Shown piece by piece: positions 37,094 through 38,746 of a stretch of DNA of 38,746 bases. The notes below the pieces were generated by a model. The model had not been told where the DNA came from. It saw only the letters and a list, made by a program, of their open reading frames with translations, and made no database searches. The DNA is from an uncultured Verrucomicrobiales bacterium (GTDB lineage Bacteria; Verrucomicrobiota; Verrucomicrobiia; Verrucomicrobiales; Akkermansiaceae): contig CASICJ010000044.1 in assembly GCA_949373085.1 (NCBI GenBank), positions 1 through 38,746 on the forward strand, read 5' to 3'. Within the stretch, counting starts at the first letter, position 1; the number at the start of each line of letters is the position of its first letter. The position numbers were made by a program, and so were the translations under genes.

Positions 37094-37124
37094 CGGTCCG
37101 TTCACGCCACGCTAACTTCTTCAT

Positions 37125-38168
37125 ATGACGAGCGAAGAGATCAACAAAGCCCTTGGTAAGGTTAAATACCCAGGATTTTCACGAGACATCATTTCATTTG
37201 GCCTCGTGAAGGCATGTGAAATAGAAAACGGTATCGCGGTAGTGAAAATCCAGATCCAGACAAAGGATCCCAAAATACCCAAAGAAATCTTCGGGGACTG
37301 TCACACCATCCTCGACCCACTTATGGGCGACCCCGCAAAAGTGCGTATTGAAATCGATATTCAAAATCCTACCTCTTCCGGAGAAACCTCCACCAGCACA
37401 AGCTCGCTCCCGGGTGTCAAAAGAATCATCGCGGTCGGATCCGGCAAAGGCGGCGTCGGAAAATCCACCGTTTCAAGTAACCTAGCCATCGCCCTCTCAA
37501 AACAGGGACACAAAGTTGGACTGTTAGATTGTGATCTCTATGGCCCTTCAGTCCCCCTAATGCTGGGAGTGCCCCACCACCAACCACAGGCCGACAACCA
37601 GGATCGCATTATTCCGATTGAAGCCCATGGCCTGAAACTCATGTCGATGGGGTTCCTTCTCAGCGATAACTCCCCCGTGATTGTTCGCGGCCCGCTGGCT
37701 AATCGCTATACCCAGCAATTTCTACAGCAAGTGGCTTGGGGCGAACTCGATATCCTCGTTCTCGATCTACCGCCTGGCACAGGTGACATCCAACTCACCC
37801 TCGTTCAAACCGTCTCACTAGACGGCGCGATCATTGTCACAACGCCTCAAGAAGTCGCCATGATCGACGCCCGTAAGGCCGCTTCGATGTTCGCCAAGGT
37901 CAACGTTCCCATTTTGGGTATTATCGAAAACATGTCCTATTTTGAGTGTGATTACGGCAAACGCTACCACCTCTTCGGCGAGGGTGGAGCACAGCGTGAA
38001 TGCGATCGTATCAAGGTTCCTCTTCTCGGCCAAATCCCCCTTGAGCCGATCATTGGGAAACGGTGTGATGAAGGGGAACCAACCGCTCTCTTGAGCCCGT
38101 CCGAATCCAAGGCATCAGCAGCATTTCACAATGTGGCTCAGACTCTTCTTGCTCACGTTTCCGCTTAG
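37125..38168 (+). CDS. mrp: Mrp/NBP35-type P-loop ATPase, Fe-S carrier, without CxxC
   Basis: 347 residues. N-terminal MIP18/DUF59 domain (1-80, including DPLMGDPAKVRIEIDI). Deviant Walker A GKGGVGKST (107-115), LLDCDLYGPSVP, GADxxL-like NDNSPVIVRGP region and VLDLPPGTGD (212-221). Mrp proteins carry and transfer Fe-S clusters. Where most have MSYFxCPHCGxRxxxFG with a cluster-binding CxxC, this one has MSYFECDYGKRYHLFGEGG: only Cys275 remains and the second cysteine is replaced. A cluster would then need other ligands, or the protein may work as an ATPase without one. It lies downstream of rpoN and may share its transcript. Confidence 0.9.
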   Translation: MTSEEINKALGKVKYPGFSRDIISFGLVKACEIENGIAVVKIQIQTKDPKIPKEIFGDCHTILDPLMGDPAKVRIEIDIQNPTSSGETSTSTSSLPGVKRIIAVGSGKGGVGKSTVSSNLAIALSKQGHKVGLLDCDLYGPSVPLMLGVPHHQPQADNQDRIIPIEAHGLKLMSMGFLLSDNSPVIVRGPLANRYTQQFLQQVAWGELDILVLDLPPGTGDIQLTLVQTVSLDGAIIVTTPQEVAMIDARKAASMFAKVNVPILGIIENMSYFECDYGKRYHLFGEGGAQRECDRIKVPLLGQIPLEPIIGKRCDEGEPTALLSPSESKASAAFHNVAQTLLAHVSA

Positions 38169-38173
38169 GAGCG

Positions 38174-38219
38174 AAAGAATGGGTTCTTTTATTGGCACAT
38201 CTTAGCTTGTTCTGCTAAG
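38174..38219 (+). repeat. Two small hairpins between mrp and the next gene
   Basis: AAAGAA-TGGG-TTCTTT (38174-38189, with a further T) may be a weak terminator for mrp. CTTAGC-TTGTTCT-GCTAAG (38201-38219) ends 14 bases before the next ATG, in its likely leader. Confidence 0.4.
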
Positions 38220-38233
38220 TCCTCTCTCACCTT

Positions 38234-38746
38234 ATGAAAAGACGTCAATTTACTCAAATAACTGGTGCCTCGATTTTTGCCATAACTGGTTCAACAACCT
38301 GGGCACAAAAAGCAGCCGCGAAGGGAGCTCCCTTCAAAGCTAAATTCGCCCCTCACCCTGGGCTCCTCTTTGGGGGTAAGGGAAAAAAGCTCAGCTATGT
38401 CGATCAGCTCAAGTTGGCTTATGATCTCGGCTTCCGGGCTTGGGAAGACAATGGACTAAAGGGCCAAAAGAACGAAACGATTGAAAAAATCGCCGAATTC
38501 ATGAAGGACAAGAAAATGGATCTTGGAGTCTGCGTAATTACCGGTGGAGCCGGTGCGATGTTCAATAAGCCAACCGACGAACAAAAAGAGAAGGTCAAAG
38601 CAGAACTCGAGCGTGGTATCGAAGTCGCTAAAATCACAGGTCAAACCAACATGACAATGATCCCGGGAGCTCGAGACAAGTCGATGACTCGTGAGGAGCA
38701 AATCAAAGGTTCGGTCGACAATATGAAGCTTTGCTGTGATCTCGTC
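38234..38746 (+). CDS. Tat-exported TIM-barrel sugar isomerase/epimerase-like protein, 3' end cut by window edge
   Basis: 171 codons to the end of the window with no stop. The start MKRRQFTQITGASIFAITGSTTWAQ has a twin-arginine motif and a hydrophobic stretch, so export of a folded protein is likely. The mature part shows the xylose-isomerase-like TIM barrel of hydroxypyruvate isomerase relatives: DQLKLAYDLGFRAWEDNGL, DLGVCVITGG, ELERGIEVAKITGQTNMTMIPGA. Many secreted Planctomycetes/Verrucomicrobia sugar enzymes have this form. The C-terminal metal-binding half lies outside the window, so function stays open. Confidence 0.82.
   Translation, partial: MKRRQFTQITGASIFAITGSTTWAQKAAAKGAPFKAKFAPHPGLLFGGKGKKLSYVDQLKLAYDLGFRAWEDNGLKGQKNETIEKIAEFMKDKKMDLGVCVITGGAGAMFNKPTDEQKEKVKAELERGIEVAKITGQTNMTMIPGARDKSMTREEQIKGSVDNMKLCCDLV

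Noticed and set aside
38192..38207. TTGGCACATCTTAGCT before the last gene, like a sigma-54 promoter
   Set aside because: GG and GC are separated by 9 bases, not 10, and the -12 TTGC is not matched.

Overview
The window reads as ordinary chromosome of a free-living Gram-negative bacterium, most probably a Verrucomicrobiota member of the Verrucomicrobiales/Akkermansiaceae kind. This is an inference from gene content: a Gfo/Idh/MocA oxidoreductase, a secreted SUMF1-fold protein, a DUF1080 protein, a Tat-exported TIM-barrel protein, a GSII-type glutamine synthetase, a eukaryote-type UDP-sugar pyrophosphorylase and a long IspH. There is no phage, insertion sequence, CRISPR array or rRNA. Genes are dense, neighbours often overlap by a few bases, and Shine-Dalgarno sites are mostly weak. 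Both ends of the window cut a gene.

Layout. 1-3043: oxidoreductase fragment, SUMF1-fold protein and ApbE flavin transferase. 3044-4918: 324-base leader, ilvC (frame broken) and its terminator. 5053-8520: DUF1853 protein meeting rapA (frame broken) tail to tail. 8636-11027: kinase-like/PP2C fusion, then a sigma-54 promoter, GSII glutamine synthetase and a strong terminator. 11146-14883: DUF1080 protein, then a minus-strand run tRNA-Leu, maf, lipid kinase, membrane protein. 15000-16995: coaB, suhB, ispF. 17005-19939: purM-purF. 20053-24367: DUF3108 protein, then divergent ilvD and serA. 24519-28542: icd, DUF368 transporter, mtnP. 28619-30542: TIGR02206 membrane protein and ispH. 30550-35561: UDP-sugar pyrophosphorylase, HAD phosphatase, SWIM-SNF2 helicase. 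35687-38168: rpoN and mrp. 38234-end: Tat-exported TIM-barrel protein, cut by the window edge.

How it fits together. Most genes are housekeeping: branched-chain amino acids (ilvC, ilvD), serine (serA), purines (purM, purF), isoprenoids (ispF, ispH), CoA (coaB), methylthioadenosine salvage (mtnP), the TCA cycle (icd), UDP-glucose, and Fe-S assembly (mrp). The most informative regulatory signal is a pair of -24/-12 (sigma-54) elements with exact GG-N10-GC spacing. One sits between the kinase/PP2C gene and glutamine synthetase; the other sits directly in front of rpoN, which encodes sigma-54. This suggests a local nitrogen circuit in which sigma-54 drives glutamine synthetase and perhaps its own gene.

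Points for a second look are the compact kinase fold joined to a PP2C phosphatase; two conserved genes (ilvC, rapA) each broken by one extra base exactly at an in-frame stop codon; an Ile/Leu-rich leader ORF before ilvC; an Mrp lacking the usual CxxC pair; and a SUMF1-fold protein without the catalytic cysteine site, translationally coupled to ApbE.
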